The translations under genes and the position numbers were made by a program. Positions 51,043-59,890 of a stretch of 64,000 bases of DNA are shown here, piece after piece. The notes under the pieces were generated by a model, which saw only the letters and a list, made by a program, of their open reading frames with translations, had not been told where the DNA came from and ran no database searches. Source of the stretch: Clostridium mobile (GTDB taxonomy: Bacteria; Bacillota; Clostridia; Clostridiales; Clostridiaceae); the NCBI RefSeq assembly GCF_018918285.1, contig NZ_JAHLQF010000003.1, forward strand, positions 372,001 through 436,000, in the 5' to 3' direction. How positions within the stretch are numbered: position 1 is the first letter of the stretch; each line of letters begins with the position of its first letter.

Positions 51043-52725
51043 ATGACAAATGTAATTGTAATTGTTCAGTTCATAATTACTATAATTATGGGGTTGTACT
51101 TTTTTAATGCATTAAAAGGGCAACAAACAAGTAAAGTTGTTATTAATAAAGAAAGTAGAAAGGAAATGGATAATCTTAAAAAACTAAGGGACATAAAGCT
51201 TTCTGAACCATTAACAGAGAAGAGTAGACCTTCTTCATTCCATGAAGTAATAGGGCAAGAAAAGGGAATAAGAGCATTGCAAGCTGCTTTATGTGGACCA
51301 AATCCTCAACATGTAATAATATATGGACCACCAGGCGTTGGGAAAACTGCTGCTGCTAGATTAGTATTGGAAGATGCAAAGCTGAGAGAATACTCCCCAT
51401 TTGATAAGGAATCAAAATTCATAGAAATAGATGCTACTACTGTTAGATTTGATGATAGAGGAATTGCAGATCCTTTAATAGGCTCTGTCCATGATCCTAT
51501 ATATCAAGGAGCAGGTCCATTAGGGGTAGCAGGAATTCCCCAACCAAAACCAGGAGCTGTAACTAAAGCTCATGGAGGAGTGCTATTTATTGATGAAATA
51601 GGAGAACTTCATCCTATAGAGATGAATAAATTATTAAAGGTGCTGGAAGATAGAAAGGTTTTCTTAGATAGTGCATATTATAATGCCTCAGACCCAAATA
51701 TGCCACTACACATAAAAGATATATTTGATAACGGATTGCCGGCAGATTTTAGGCTTATAGGGGCTACTACGAGAAATCCAGAGGAGATAACTCCAGCTAT
51801 TCGATCAAGATGTGTAGAAGTGTTTTTTAGATCTCTATTACCAGAAGAAATAGAAACTATAGCTAAAAATGCTACAGAAAAAATAGGTTATTCACTAGAT
51901 GAAAAAGCCTGTAAAACTATAGGAAGATATTGCAATAACGGTAGAGATGCAGTAAATCTCGTACAACTTGCTTCAGGGATAGCATTACATGACGGAAGAA
52001 AAGATATAACTATAGGTGATGTGGAATGGATAATAGAAAATGGTCATTATTCACCAAGACCAGAAATAAAAATTCATGAAGAACCAAGAATAGGTTATGT
52101 AAATGGATTAGCCGTTTATGGAGCAAATATGGGCACACTTATGGAAATAGAAGTAACAGCTAAAAGAAGCCATGTACTTAAGGGTGGATTAAATGTTACA
52201 GGTATTGTTGAAGAAGAACAAGTAAGTGCCTATGATAGGAAAATTAGAAGAAAGAGTACGGCAAGGTGTTCCTTCGAAAATGTTTTAACTGCTCTCCAAA
52301 ATGTATTTGATATAAACTTTTTTGAATATGATATACATGTTAATTTTCCAGGTGGCGTACCAGTGGATGGTCCATCTGCAGGTATAAGTATGGCTACAGC
52401 AATTTACAGTGCTATAAATAAAGTACCCGTACATAATGAGATTGCCATGACAGGAGAGATATCACTTTATGGAGAAGTTAGACCAGTAGGAGGAGTAAAC
52501 AGTAAAATACAAGCAGCTATAAAAGCTGGAGCTAAAAAAATAATAATACCGCATGATAATTGGCAGGATAATTTTGAGAGTATTGAAGAGGCTGAAGTTA
52601 TAGCAGTAAAAGATATACGTGAAGTATTAGAAATGTCGTTGATTCAATGTGAAAATAAAGTTAAAAATTCATCTCTACAAATATCTGGTGAAGTTTTAGC
52701 GGCTACTGCTTTAAAAGTTCAGTAA
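51043..52725 (+). CDS. lonB: Lon-like protease LonB
   Basis: The membrane-linked or forespore-type Lon paralogue of endospore formers. 560 aa: one N-terminal hydrophobic segment (about residues 3-23), AAA+ domain with Walker [15 protein letters not shown] and Walker B GVLFIDEIGELH, and a C-terminal Lon protease domain with the catalytic Ser in VDGPSAGISMATA and Lys in the later SKIQAAIKAGAKKI region. GGGAGGA precedes the ATG. In Bacillus lonB is expressed under sigma-F; I did not find a clear forespore promoter here. Confidence 0.95.
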   Translation: MTNVIVIVQFIITIIMGLYFFNALKGQQTSKVVINKESRKEMDNLKKLRDIKLSEPLTEKSRPSSFHEVIGQEKGIRALQAALCGPNPQHVIIYGPPGVGKTAAARLVLEDAKLREYSPFDKESKFIEIDATTVRFDDRGIADPLIGSVHDPIYQGAGPLGVAGIPQPKPGAVTKAHGGVLFIDEIGELHPIEMNKLLKVLEDRKVFLDSAYYNASDPNMPLHIKDIFDNGLPADFRLIGATTRNPEEITPAIRSRCVEVFFRSLLPEEIETIAKNATEKIGYSLDEKACKTIGRYCNNGRDAVNLVQLASGIALHDGRKDITIGDVEWIIENGHYSPRPEIKIHEEPRIGYVNGLAVYGANMGTLMEIEVTAKRSHVLKGGLNVTGIVEEEQVSAYDRKIRRKSTARCSFENVLTALQNVFDINFFEYDIHVNFPGGVPVDGPSAGISMATAIYSAINKVPVHNEIAMTGEISLYGEVRPVGGVNSKIQAAIKAGAKKIIIPHDNWQDNFESIEEAEVIAVKDIREVLEMSLIQCENKVKNSSLQISGEVLAATALKVQ

Positions 52726-52741
52726 ATTTTTCCTGTGTAAT

Positions 52742-52778
52742 AAAATCTCCTTTGGAAATTCAAGGAGATTTTATAATT
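52742..52778 (+). terminator. Hairpin terminator after lonB
   Basis: AAAATCTCCTT (52742-52752) pairs with AAGGAGATTTT (52762-52772). The tail ATAATTTA is weak in T, so efficiency is uncertain. Confidence 0.65.
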
Positions 52779-52819
52779 TAATAATGAAGGAAAGGGCAAA
52801 TTTGCTTTGATTTTTTTCA

Positions 52820-52848
52820 TTGAAAAAAAATACTTTTATGGTTATAAT
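52820..52848 (+). promoter_or_regulatory. Promoter of lonA
   Basis: TTGAAA (52820-52825), 17 bases, TATAAT (52843-52848): near-consensus vegetative promoter about 50 bases before lonA. Confidence 0.75.
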
Positions 52849-52900
52849 ATATTAGTCTAACTATAAATATTAGTACATTATGTAAAGTGAGGGGAAAAAC

Positions 52901-55216
52901 ATGGAAAAAGAATTAATAGTTCTTCCTCTAATTCCTTTAAGAGGTATAACCGTATTTCCTTATATGGTAATGCATTTTGATGTGGGAAGGGAAAAATCTA
53001 TTTTAGCTTTGGAAGAAGCTATGTTAAATGGACAGAAAATATTTTTAGCAGCTCAAAAAGAAGCTAAAGTAGAAGAGCCAGAAGAAAAAGATATATTCCA
53101 AGTTGGAACTATTTGTAATATAAAGCAAATATTAAAGCTACCTGGAGATACAGTGAGAGTGCTGGTTGAAGGGGAAAATAGAGCTCAGATAAATAATTAT
53201 ACACAAAGAGAGCCTTTCTTTAAAGCAGAAATAGAGAAGTTAGAGGATATTATATGTGATGAAGGAAATAAATGTGAAGCACTTTTACGCTCTCTTAGAA
53301 AAGCTTTTGATGAATATATGAAGTTATCTGGCAACATACCTTCAGAAACATTAGTTTCAATAGATGATGTGGAAAGCCCAGGAAGATTTGCAGACGTTAT
53401 AAGTTCCTATTTAATTTTAAAAGGAGATAAAAAACAAGATTTATTAGAAGCCTATTTAATTGAAGAGAGATTAGAAAAACTTTTAGTATTTTTAAATAAT
53501 GAAATAGATGTTTTAAAAATAGAAAGAAAAATAGGAACAAAAGTAAAAAACAAAATAGATAAGGTTCAAAAAGAATACTACTTAAGGGAACAGCTAAAAG
53601 CAATTCAGGAAGAACTAGGAGAAGATGACGAAGATAAGAAAGAAATAGCTAGATATAAAACAAAAATAAATAAGGCTAAATTACCTAAACCAGTAAAGGA
53701 AAAAGCTTTATATGAATTAGACAGACTTAAGAACAGTGGATCCTATTCTGCAGAAGGTGGAGTTATAAGAACATATTTAGATTGGATTTTAGATTTACCA
53801 TGGAATGCAGAAACAGAGGAAAATTTAGATATAAAAAGAGCACGAGAAGTATTAGAAAAAGAGCACTATGGATTAGAGGATGTAAAAAACAGAATAATTG
53901 AATTTTTAGCAGTAAAGAAAATGAGTAATTCATTAAAGGGGCCAATACTTTGCCTTGTAGGACCTCCAGGGGTAGGTAAAACTTCTATAGCTAAATCTAT
54001 AGCACATGCTTTAAATAGAAATTTTGTTAGAATGTCTTTAGGTGGGGTTAGAGATGAGGCTGAAATAAGAGGACATAGAAAAACTTATGTGGGAGCTATA
54101 CCTGGAAGAATAATATATGGATTAAAACAGGCTAAGTCAAAGAATCCATTATTTTTATTAGATGAAATAGATAAAATGAGTAACGATTTTAGAGGAGATC
54201 CTGGAGATGCTCTTTTAGAAGTTTTAGATAGCGAACAAAATAGTACTTTTAGGGATCATTATTTAGAGCTTGATTTTGACTTGTCTAATGTTTTATTCAT
54301 AACTACTGCTAATACACTCCATACTATTCCGAGACCATTAATGGATAGAATGGAAGTAATAGAAGTATCAGGATATACTTCAGAAGAAAAATTACATATT
54401 GCAAAAGGACATTTAGTGCCTAAGAAATTAGAAGAACATAATATAGAGGAAGATAAGATTCAAATATCTGACCCAGCTATAGAGTTTATTATAGATGGCT
54501 ATACAAGAGAGTCAGGAGTAAGAAACTTAGAAAGGCAAATTGCTTCTGTTACAAGAAAAGCAATTGCTGAAATGGTAGAAAAGAATAAAGAAAAAATAAG
54601 CATAAATGTTAATGGTATTAAAAAATATTTAGGACCAGTAGTATATACCTACGAAAAGAGCAATAAAATAGATCAAATAGGTGTAGTTATGGGAATGGCC
54701 TGGACTGGTTACGGTGGAGATACTCTTCCAGTAGAGGTAACAGTAATGGCAGGTACAGGTAGACTAGAATTGACAGGTAAACTAGGAGATGTAATGAAGG
54801 AATCTGCAAGAACTGGATATAGCTATATTAGAAGCAATGCTAGTACATATGGTATAGAGCCAGAATTTTATAAAAATAAAGATATTCACATTCATGTTCC
54901 TGAAGGAGCAGTACCTAAAGATGGACCTTCAGCAGGCATAACTATGGTGACAGCCATGGTTTCAGCATTAAGTGGTAAAAAAGTAAAACATAATGTAGCT
55001 ATGACAGGAGAAGTAACCTTAACAGGGAGAGCACTACCTATTGGTGGATTAAAAGAAAAGACTCTTGCAGCATTTAGAGCAGGGATTGATACTATTATAA
55101 TTCCTAAAGAAAACGAAAAAGATTTATTGAAAATACCTAAAACTATTAAAAATAATATTAGATTTATTTTAGTAGATAATGTAGAAGAAGTATTAAAAAA
55201 TGCTTTGGCAGAATAA
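52901..55216 (+). CDS. lonA: ATP-dependent protease La (LonA)
   Basis: The main cytosolic Lon protease. 771 aa: N-terminal substrate-binding domain ([26 protein letters not shown]), coiled-coil region ([21 protein letters not shown]), AAA+ domain with Walker [16 protein letters not shown] and Walker [11 protein letters not shown], and protease domain with catalytic Ser in [13 protein letters not shown] plus the downstream Lys in [22 protein letters not shown] precedes the ATG. engB follows closely, as in Bacillus. Confidence 0.97.
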   Translation: MEKELIVLPLIPLRGITVFPYMVMHFDVGREKSILALEEAMLNGQKIFLAAQKEAKVEEPEEKDIFQVGTICNIKQILKLPGDTVRVLVEGENRAQINNYTQREPFFKAEIEKLEDIICDEGNKCEALLRSLRKAFDEYMKLSGNIPSETLVSIDDVESPGRFADVISSYLILKGDKKQDLLEAYLIEERLEKLLVFLNNEIDVLKIERKIGTKVKNKIDKVQKEYYLREQLKAIQEELGEDDEDKKEIARYKTKINKAKLPKPVKEKALYELDRLKNSGSYSAEGGVIRTYLDWILDLPWNAETEENLDIKRAREVLEKEHYGLEDVKNRIIEFLAVKKMSNSLKGPILCLVGPPGVGKTSIAKSIAHALNRNFVRMSLGGVRDEAEIRGHRKTYVGAIPGRIIYGLKQAKSKNPLFLLDEIDKMSNDFRGDPGDALLEVLDSEQNSTFRDHYLELDFDLSNVLFITTANTLHTIPRPLMDRMEVIEVSGYTSEEKLHIAKGHLVPKKLEEHNIEEDKIQISDPAIEFIIDGYTRESGVRNLERQIASVTRKAIAEMVEKNKEKISINVNGIKKYLGPVVYTYEKSNKIDQIGVVMGMAWTGYGGDTLPVEVTVMAGTGRLELTGKLGDVMKESARTGYSYIRSNASTYGIEPEFYKNKDIHIHVPEGAVPKDGPSAGITMVTAMVSALSGKKVKHNVAMTGEVTLTGRALPIGGLKEKTLAAFRAGIDTIIIPKENEKDLLKIPKTIKNNIRFILVDNVEEVLKNALAE

Positions 55217-55232
55217 AAATGGAGGGATGAAA

Positions 55233-55814
55233 ATGGAAATAAAGCAATCTGAATTTATCACATCTGCGGTAACTCCCTCACAATATCCTAAAGATGAAAG
55301 GTATGAAATTGCTTTTGTTGGTAGATCTAATGTAGGTAAGTCTTCATTAATAAATAGCCTAACTAATAGAAAAAAATTAGTTAAAGTAAGTGGTACTCCA
55401 GGTAAAACTAGACTAATAAACTTTTTTTTAATAAACAATGATTTTTATTTTGTGGATCTTCCTGGATATGGATATGCAAAAGTTTCAAAGCAAGAAAAAC
55501 TTACATGGGGAAAGACAATTGAAACTTATTTAAATAATAGACCTCAATTAAAAAAGATGGTATTATTAGTTGATTGTAGGCATAAGCCAACAGAAGACGA
55601 TAGAATTATGCATAGTTGGATAAAACATTATGGATATGATTACATAGTAGTAGCTACTAAGAGTGATAAGTTAAATAAGAATGAACTAGCTCAGAGTAAA
55701 AAAACCATAAAAGAGGCCCTAGAAATAAGTGATGATAAGATTATTTATCATTCTACTTTGAAGAAACAGGGTAAGGAAGAGTTATTAATAAATATTTTTT
55801 CAGCACTGAATTAA
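55233..55814 (+). CDS. engB: Ribosome biogenesis GTPase EngB (YsxC)
   Basis: A GTPase needed for 50S subunit assembly. Start at ATG 55233 ([15 protein letters not shown]), six bases after GGAGGG; the upstream in-frame starts overlap lonA or the ribosome site. 193 aa. G motifs: [12 protein letters not shown] (G1), a Thr in [14 protein letters not shown] (G2), [10 protein letters not shown] (G3), [11 protein letters not shown] (G4). Separated from lonA by 16 bases and followed by a strong hairpin. Confidence 0.96.
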   Translation: MEIKQSEFITSAVTPSQYPKDERYEIAFVGRSNVGKSSLINSLTNRKKLVKVSGTPGKTRLINFFLINNDFYFVDLPGYGYAKVSKQEKLTWGKTIETYLNNRPQLKKMVLLVDCRHKPTEDDRIMHSWIKHYGYDYIVVATKSDKLNKNELAQSKKTIKEALEISDDKIIYHSTLKKQGKEELLINIFSALN

Positions 55815-55823
55815 ATTTTAGCC

Positions 55824-55863
55824 GGCATGTAATACTAATGTTTTGTATTACATGCCATATTTT
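55824..55863 (+). terminator. Terminator after engB
   Basis: GGCATGTAATAC (55824-55835) pairs perfectly with GTATTACATGCC (55845-55856), then ATATTTTA. Confidence 0.85.
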
Positions 55864-55887
55864 ATGTTTCTTAAGGAAGTGATATAA

Positions 55888-56592
55888 GTGTATTTAAACC
55901 TTATTAAAAATCTTATTATTTTTGTAATACTTTATATACCTCCACTAACAATGTTTTGGAACTTTTGGACAAGGAAAGGTAGAAATAAATTTCTACTCTT
56001 TATTATAAGTATTATATATTTAGCTCTTAGTTTGTTTACACAAAATCTGTTACCTTTCATTTTAGTATTAATATGTATTAAATACATAAAAGAGGAATGG
56101 GAAGATGATTATTATAGCTATGGATTTAATCTAAATAATTTTAAGTTACTTAAGGCTATAAAATATTCTATATTCTCTTATATTTGTACAATGATCATAG
56201 GCATGATTGCTTTAATTATATTTGATAGTTTTAAAATTTCTATAAAAGAGCAAGAAGTAATAACTAGAATGACGGAATTACCATTAAAAAGATATATTAT
56301 AAATATGCCTATAATAGTTATTTTTGCACCAGTTGTTGAAGAGTTTATTTTTAGATGGTTATTTTTTGAAAAAATATTTAAAGATAGGATAGGTATATAT
56401 ATATCTGCCATATTAACTAGTTTAATTTTTAGTATGGTACATTTTAATTTAATGTCATTTCCATCGATATTTTGGATAGGTCTATTTAACTGTTATTTAA
56501 TTCATAAACATGGATATTGGTATGCAGTCTTTAACCATGGATTTTTTAATTCAATATCGGCTTTTGTACTCTTATTTCAAAAATTAGTGTGA
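55888..56592 (+). CDS. CPBP-family intramembrane metalloprotease
   Basis: A multi-span membrane protein of 234 aa in the CAAX-protease/bacteriocin-processing (Abi) family. GTG start with AAGGAAGTGAT before it. The active-site motifs are present: EEFIFRWLFFEKIF (E-E-x-x-x-R), SMVHFNLMSFP (H) and NHGFFNS (N-H). These proteins cleave substrates in the membrane or protect against bacteriocins; no bacteriocin gene is near. Its gene lies directly before the Cys-rich cluster, so a processing role there is possible but unproven. Confidence 0.88.
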   Translation: MYLNLIKNLIIFVILYIPPLTMFWNFWTRKGRNKFLLFIISIIYLALSLFTQNLLPFILVLICIKYIKEEWEDDYYSYGFNLNNFKLLKAIKYSIFSYICTMIIGMIALIIFDSFKISIKEQEVITRMTELPLKRYIINMPIIVIFAPVVEEFIFRWLFFEKIFKDRIGIYISAILTSLIFSMVHFNLMSFPSIFWIGLFNCYLIHKHGYWYAVFNHGFFNSISAFVLLFQKLV

Positions 56593-56607
56593 TAAATTAA
56601 GAAATAA

Positions 56608-56645
56608 AAATAAATGAAATTAATTTCATTTATTTTTATTTTTTT
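56608..56645 (+). terminator. Terminator after the CPBP gene
   Basis: A 28-bp A/T palindrome, AAATAAATGAAATT (56608-56621) with AATTTCATTTATTT (56622-56635), followed by TTATTTTTTT. No G-C core beyond two pairs, but the U-run is long. Confidence 0.75.
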
Positions 56646-56731
56646 ATTTTTTTGTGTGTCAAAATAGAAAAAACAGAATAGTATATATTAGAAACAAAAG
56701 AAATACAAAGAGTCTTCTGAAAGGAGGAGGT

Positions 56732-57340
56732 ATGGTGGATTTCAACAGCCTATTAAATGGATTACTTGCTGGAGATGAAAATACAAATCTAAAATTGCCA
56801 AAAGGATCTTTAGAAGCCTTAGGAAACTTTGGAAAGTTTGGAGACTTTGGAAATTTTGGAGGCGGCTCGATTATATTTATAATAATAATACTATTACTAT
56901 TAGGCTGCGGTTGTAATCAAGGTTTTGGCGGATTTGGATTTGACGGGTGTGGATTTGACGGATGTGGATGTGGTGGATGTGGATGTGATGATTGCTGCTG
57001 CAAAAGAAAAAAAAGAAAGAAAAGAAGACGCAAACGCTGTAAATGTTGTTGCGAATGCTGCTGTGATCCTTGCTGCGAATGTTGTTGCGACCCTTGCTGC
57101 GAATGTTGCTGTAGAAGACGTTGCTGCGGATTTGGAAGCGGCTTTGGAAGCGGCTTTGGAGGCGGCTTTGGATGTGGATTTGGAAATGGATTTGGAGGCG
57201 GCTTCTTTGACAGTAACTTCATATTTATAATAGTAATACTATTCCTAGTATTCTGCTCATGTAGAAAAGAAAACGACCATTGTAGTAATAACATCCTAAG
57301 TTTAGATGCCGATACTTTAAGAACTGAAGTTGAGGAATAG
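56732..57340 (+). CDS. Cys-rich, Gly-Phe-rich protein with two hydrophobic segments, unknown function
   Basis: 202 aa from ATG 56732 (MVDFNSLLNGLLAGDEN), chosen for the AAGGAGGAGG site; the longer frame to 56654 has none. Layout: soluble N-terminus, GF repeats (about 31-44), hydrophobic segment 46-58 ending GCGC, a Gly-Cys-Asp tract, a basic block (91-102, KRKKRKKRRRKR), tandem CCECCCDP repeats (106-127), a GFGSGFGGGFG block (133-158), a second hydrophobic segment 162-175 ending FCSC, and an acidic tail. About 33 residues are Cys. I know no family with this design. Cys clusters of this kind occur in spore-coat and metal-binding proteins, which is only an analogy. Confidence 0.75.
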   Translation: MVDFNSLLNGLLAGDENTNLKLPKGSLEALGNFGKFGDFGNFGGGSIIFIIIILLLLGCGCNQGFGGFGFDGCGFDGCGCGGCGCDDCCCKRKKRKKRRRKRCKCCCECCCDPCCECCCDPCCECCCRRRCCGFGSGFGSGFGGGFGCGFGNGFGGGFFDSNFIFIIVILFLVFCSCRKENDHCSNNILSLDADTLRTEVEE

Positions 57341-57382
57341 AAAACAAAAATAACCATTGCCCAAAGGAAAGGGGGGTTTAGC

Positions 57383-57664
57383 ATGTCAAAGAGAAGATGT
57401 TGTTCACGTAGATCTAGCTGTTGCTGTGATTCATTTGGATCATTTGGAGGATTTGGCGGATCATGTGGCTCAGGTAGCGGTCTGTTAATATTAATATTAA
57501 TAGTTCTACAATTTAGTTGTAACAGAAGACGTCATCACGGCGACGACCACAATGATGATTGTTTAATAGACAATAGCTTATTGTTCATAATTGCATTCTT
57601 CTTACTAGTTTGTTGTGGAGGCAATTTTGATTTCTGTGGCGGAAGACGTAACTTTTGTTGCTAA
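57383..57664 (+). CDS. Small Cys-rich protein of the same architecture, unknown function
   Basis: 93 aa with AAAGGAAAGGGGGG before the ATG, 42 bases after the larger Cys-rich gene. The layout repeats its neighbour in small: basic Cys-rich head (MSKRRCCSRRSSCCCD), GF block, hydrophobic segment 34-45 ending FSC, a His-Asp-rich centre (RRRHHGDDHNDDC), a second hydrophobic segment 65-77, then a Cys-Gly-Phe tail ending NFCC. The His-Asp-Cys centre could bind metal. Both proteins are probably made together. Confidence 0.75.
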   Translation: MSKRRCCSRRSSCCCDSFGSFGGFGGSCGSGSGLLILILIVLQFSCNRRRHHGDDHNDDCLIDNSLLFIIAFFLLVCCGGNFDFCGGRRNFCC

Positions 57665-57673
57665 AAAAAATTA

Positions 57674-57697
57674 ATGGAGGGCAGAATTGCCCTCCAT
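57674..57697. terminator. Hairpin after the Cys-rich pair
   Basis: ATGGAGGGCA (57674-57683) pairs perfectly with TGCCCTCCAT (57688-57697). Rightward it is followed by ATAATAAATA, poor in T. Leftward it would be followed by T8, so it works best as a terminator for the minus strand, or as an mRNA stabiliser for the + strand. Confidence 0.6.
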
Positions 57698-57733
57698 ATA
57701 ATAAATATAATCATGTAGTAGAGGAGGGGGAAG

Positions 57734-58159
57734 ATGTCGAAGAAGAAACATAGAAGAGATAGGGACAGAGATAGGGACAGAGATAGAGATAGGGACAGAG
57801 ATAGAGATAGAGACAGAGCTAGGGATAGAGATATAGATATAGATATAGATAGAGATAATGGAAATTTTATTAATAATAACAATAGTAATAATATAATGGA
57901 TATGTTAAATAATATAGATCAGGAACAATTATCAAATTTACTAGCTAATTTTAATCTGGGTGATTTAGGTAATTTAAATAATTCATCCAATCCGGTGAAC
58001 AATAGAGCAGTTGAAAGTAACATAAATTCAAGAAATAATAGTAATGATCAGACATTAGAACTACTATATGCAATAAAACCTATGGTAAATGCAGAAAAAG
58101 GAGCAATTGTTGATAGAATAATACAATTATATTCAATTGGAAGGATATTAACTAAATAA
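57734..58159 (+). CDS. Arg-Asp repeat protein with conserved C-terminal helix, unknown function
   Basis: 141 aa with GAGGAGGGGG before the ATG. After MSKKKHRR comes a run of alternating Asp and Arg (residues 9-33, one Ala interruption), three Ile-Asp pairs and a further Arg-Asp. Next is an Asn-rich region with MDMLNNIDQEQLSNLLANF (about 52-72). The C-terminus is a folded-looking helical module (TLELLYAIKPMVNAEKGAIVDRIIQLYSIGRILTK). Similar C-terminal modules occur in small clostridial proteins of unknown role. The repeat tract is a mixed-charge, likely disordered chain. It belongs to the same cluster as the Cys-rich genes. Confidence 0.75.
   Translation: MSKKKHRRDRDRDRDRDRDRDRDRDRDRARDRDIDIDIDRDNGNFINNNNSNNIMDMLNNIDQEQLSNLLANFNLGDLGNLNNSSNPVNNRAVESNINSRNNSNDQTLELLYAIKPMVNAEKGAIVDRIIQLYSIGRILTK
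57752..57856 (+). repeat. AGRGAY hexamer tandem repeat in the RD gene
   Basis: About 17 in-frame copies of a six-base unit (AGAGAT, AGGGAC, and later ATAGAT variants), all encoding Arg-Asp or Ile-Asp. A six-base unit lets copy number change by slippage without a frameshift. Confidence 0.85.
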
Positions 58160-58167
58160 AATTATTT

Positions 58168-58197
58168 AATAGAAAGACAGAAGTCTTTCTATTACTT
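58168..58197. terminator. Bidirectional terminator between the RD gene and the bactofilin
   Basis: AATAGAAAGAC (58168-58178), loop AGAA, GTCTTTCTATT (58183-58193): 11-bp perfect stem, with ACTTTATT rightward and AAATAATTTTAT leftward. It overlaps the bactofilin stop. Confidence 0.8.
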
Positions 58198-58542
58198 TAT
58201 TATGCAGCATTTCCCATCTAATAATCCACCTTCTTTTACAATTATATTTCTAATTGATATATCACCTATGACTTGTCCGTTATCTTCTATTGTTAGTATC
58301 CCTTCGCAAGTTATATTACCTTCGATTTTCCCATTTATGTACGCATTTTTGCATATAATATCTCCTTTGCAATATCCTGTATTTCCAATTAGAATATCAT
58401 CTTTCCATATAATATTGCCTTCTAAATAGCCATTTAATTTTAATAGGTTTTCGCCTTTCAATGAACCTATAATGCTACAGCCTTCACCTATTAAGGTCTC
58501 TATCTTATTGACATTTTTATCACGGTCATTTGACATAAACAT
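58192..58542 (-). CDS. Bactofilin (polymer-forming cytoskeletal protein)
   Basis: 116 aa of the DUF583/bactofilin family, which builds non-nucleotide beta-helical filaments at membranes and poles. The central part shows the repeating beta-helix rungs: IETLIGEGCSIIGSLKGENLL, LNGYLEGNI, GDIICKNAYINGKIEGNITC, IEDNGQVIGDISIRNIIVKEGG. GGAGGT precedes the ATG. Three Cys lie in the C-terminal half and the end is CCIIK, which is unusual for a filament protein and is echoed by the Cys-rich neighbours. Convergent with the RD gene. Confidence 0.92.
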   Translation of the reverse strand: MFMSNDRDKNVNKIETLIGEGCSIIGSLKGENLLKLNGYLEGNIIWKDDILIGNTGYCKGDIICKNAYINGKIEGNITCEGILTIEDNGQVIGDISIRNIIVKEGGLLDGKCCIIK

Positions 58543-58690
58543 AATAATACCTCCATTTAGTACTTTAAAATATTTATATTTAAGTAGATAAGTAAATATT
58601 ACAAGTTCTTTTTATAAAATTATGAAAATTACTTAAAAATTCAAGTTTAATAACGACTTATCTATAGAGGAAACTTAGGAGGTATTAAAT

Positions 58691-59662
58691 ATGTCTAAAT
58701 TAGGTCATTTAATTCAGCTACTTATTAACTTGCAATATAAAAAAACTGCTACAGCTTCAGAACTAGCAGAAATTTTAGATGTAGATAAAAAAACAATATA
58801 TAGATATATAAATAACTTAAATGCTGCAAATATTCCAGTACATACTATAAAAGGAAGATACGGTGGTTTTTATATAGATGATAATTTGTATATTAGGCCT
58901 CCTAAATTAACAATAGAAGAATTACAATCATTGATTGCTATTGAGAATATATGTCAAAGTACTGATTTCCCATTTAAAAATTATTTAACTAATGCTGTAT
59001 CAAAAATTAAGAATTCTTGCTTTAAGGAAGATTACGAACTAAAGGACCTACTTGAAAAAAGTTCTCCAAATGTAGAAGATCTAGGAAATGAAATCAATTT
59101 AGAAGATAAAATAAACATAATAAATAAATCCATAGAAAGAGGGAAAAGTATTAAAGTAGAATATTTTAAAAATGGAAAAAAATTTTCTATAGAAGAAACA
59201 ATAGATCCTTATCTTATATTATTTAAGGAAGGACTATGGTTTTTAATAGCTTATTCTCAGCTATCAGATAAAGTAAATGCTTATGAAATTAATAAAATAA
59301 TTAGTTTGGATCCTACACAAGATATTTATATAAAGCCGAGAAGTTTTTCATTAAAAGAATTTATGATGGAAAATTGGGGAGTTTTTGATAAAGGAAATTC
59401 TTTTATTAAAATAAAATTTACTAAGGACTATATTAAATATATAAAAAATAGCAAATGGTGTAGTTCTCAAAAATTAGAAGAGTTAGATAATGGAGATATA
59501 ATATTAGATATATATACTGATGAAATAGATAGTTTAAAAAAATGGATATTGAGCTTTGGAGATGGAGCTGAAATATTAGAACCTCAATCATTAAAAGAAG
59601 ATATAATGATTGAAATAAAAAATATTTTAAATATTTATAAAATAAATGAAAATAATGAATAA
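58691..59662 (+). CDS. HTH and WYL-domain transcriptional regulator
   Basis: 323 aa with TTAGGAGGT before the ATG. Residues 1-60 are an HTH_11-type winged helix (LAEILDVDKKTIYRYINNLN). A linker follows with PPKLTIEELQSLIAIE, then a WYL domain (IKVEYFKNGKKFSIEETIDPYLILFKEGLWFLIAYS, near 150-215). WYL proteins sense small ligands or nucleic acid and control repair, defence or metabolic genes. No defence genes are adjacent. The intergenic 59663-59890 holds a C-rich terminator region. Confidence 0.92.
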   Translation: MSKLGHLIQLLINLQYKKTATASELAEILDVDKKTIYRYINNLNAANIPVHTIKGRYGGFYIDDNLYIRPPKLTIEELQSLIAIENICQSTDFPFKNYLTNAVSKIKNSCFKEDYELKDLLEKSSPNVEDLGNEINLEDKINIINKSIERGKSIKVEYFKNGKKFSIEETIDPYLILFKEGLWFLIAYSQLSDKVNAYEINKIISLDPTQDIYIKPRSFSLKEFMMENWGVFDKGNSFIKIKFTKDYIKYIKNSKWCSSQKLEELDNGDIILDIYTDEIDSLKKWILSFGDGAEILEPQSLKEDIMIEIKNILNIYKINENNE

Positions 59663-59695
59663 GATTTTGTAAAGTGGTTATCATAATAAATGAAA

Positions 59696-59800
59696 ATGGA
59701 GATAAAATCTCCATAGCACTAAATGGAGTCACGTAACTTTATTTAATGCTAGAACCCCCCATCCCCCTTGGGACCGTATGGTCCCATTTGTTTTTTTTGT
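59696..59800 (+). other. C-rich 3' region ending in a terminator
   Basis: A small hairpin (ATGGAGA / TCTCCAT, 59696-59714) is followed by an unstructured stretch with CCCCCC and CCCCC runs (59754-59768). Then comes a terminator: TGGGACC (59769-59775) with GGTCCCA (59780-59786) and a T8 run. The C-runs are striking in this A+T-rich window. I see no convincing promoter of its own, so it may be the 3' end of the WYL transcript or a small RNA released from it. Confidence 0.55.
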
Positions 59801-59890
59801 CTTTATTTGATAATTATAAATTATTAAAAAGATTATATATTTATTTCATTTTGCACAAAATAAGATAAATAAACTTTTGGGGTGAGATAT

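Noticed and set aside
56917-57384. 155-residue minus-strand frame rich in Gln, His and Pro
   Set aside because: It is the antisense shadow of the Cys/Gly repeats of the 202-aa gene; it lacks a ribosome site and covers the whole repeat only because the repeat is biased.
57661-57882. Minus-strand frame of alternating Leu and Ser
   Set aside because: It is the reverse reading of the AGRGAY hexamer repeat, not a membrane protein.
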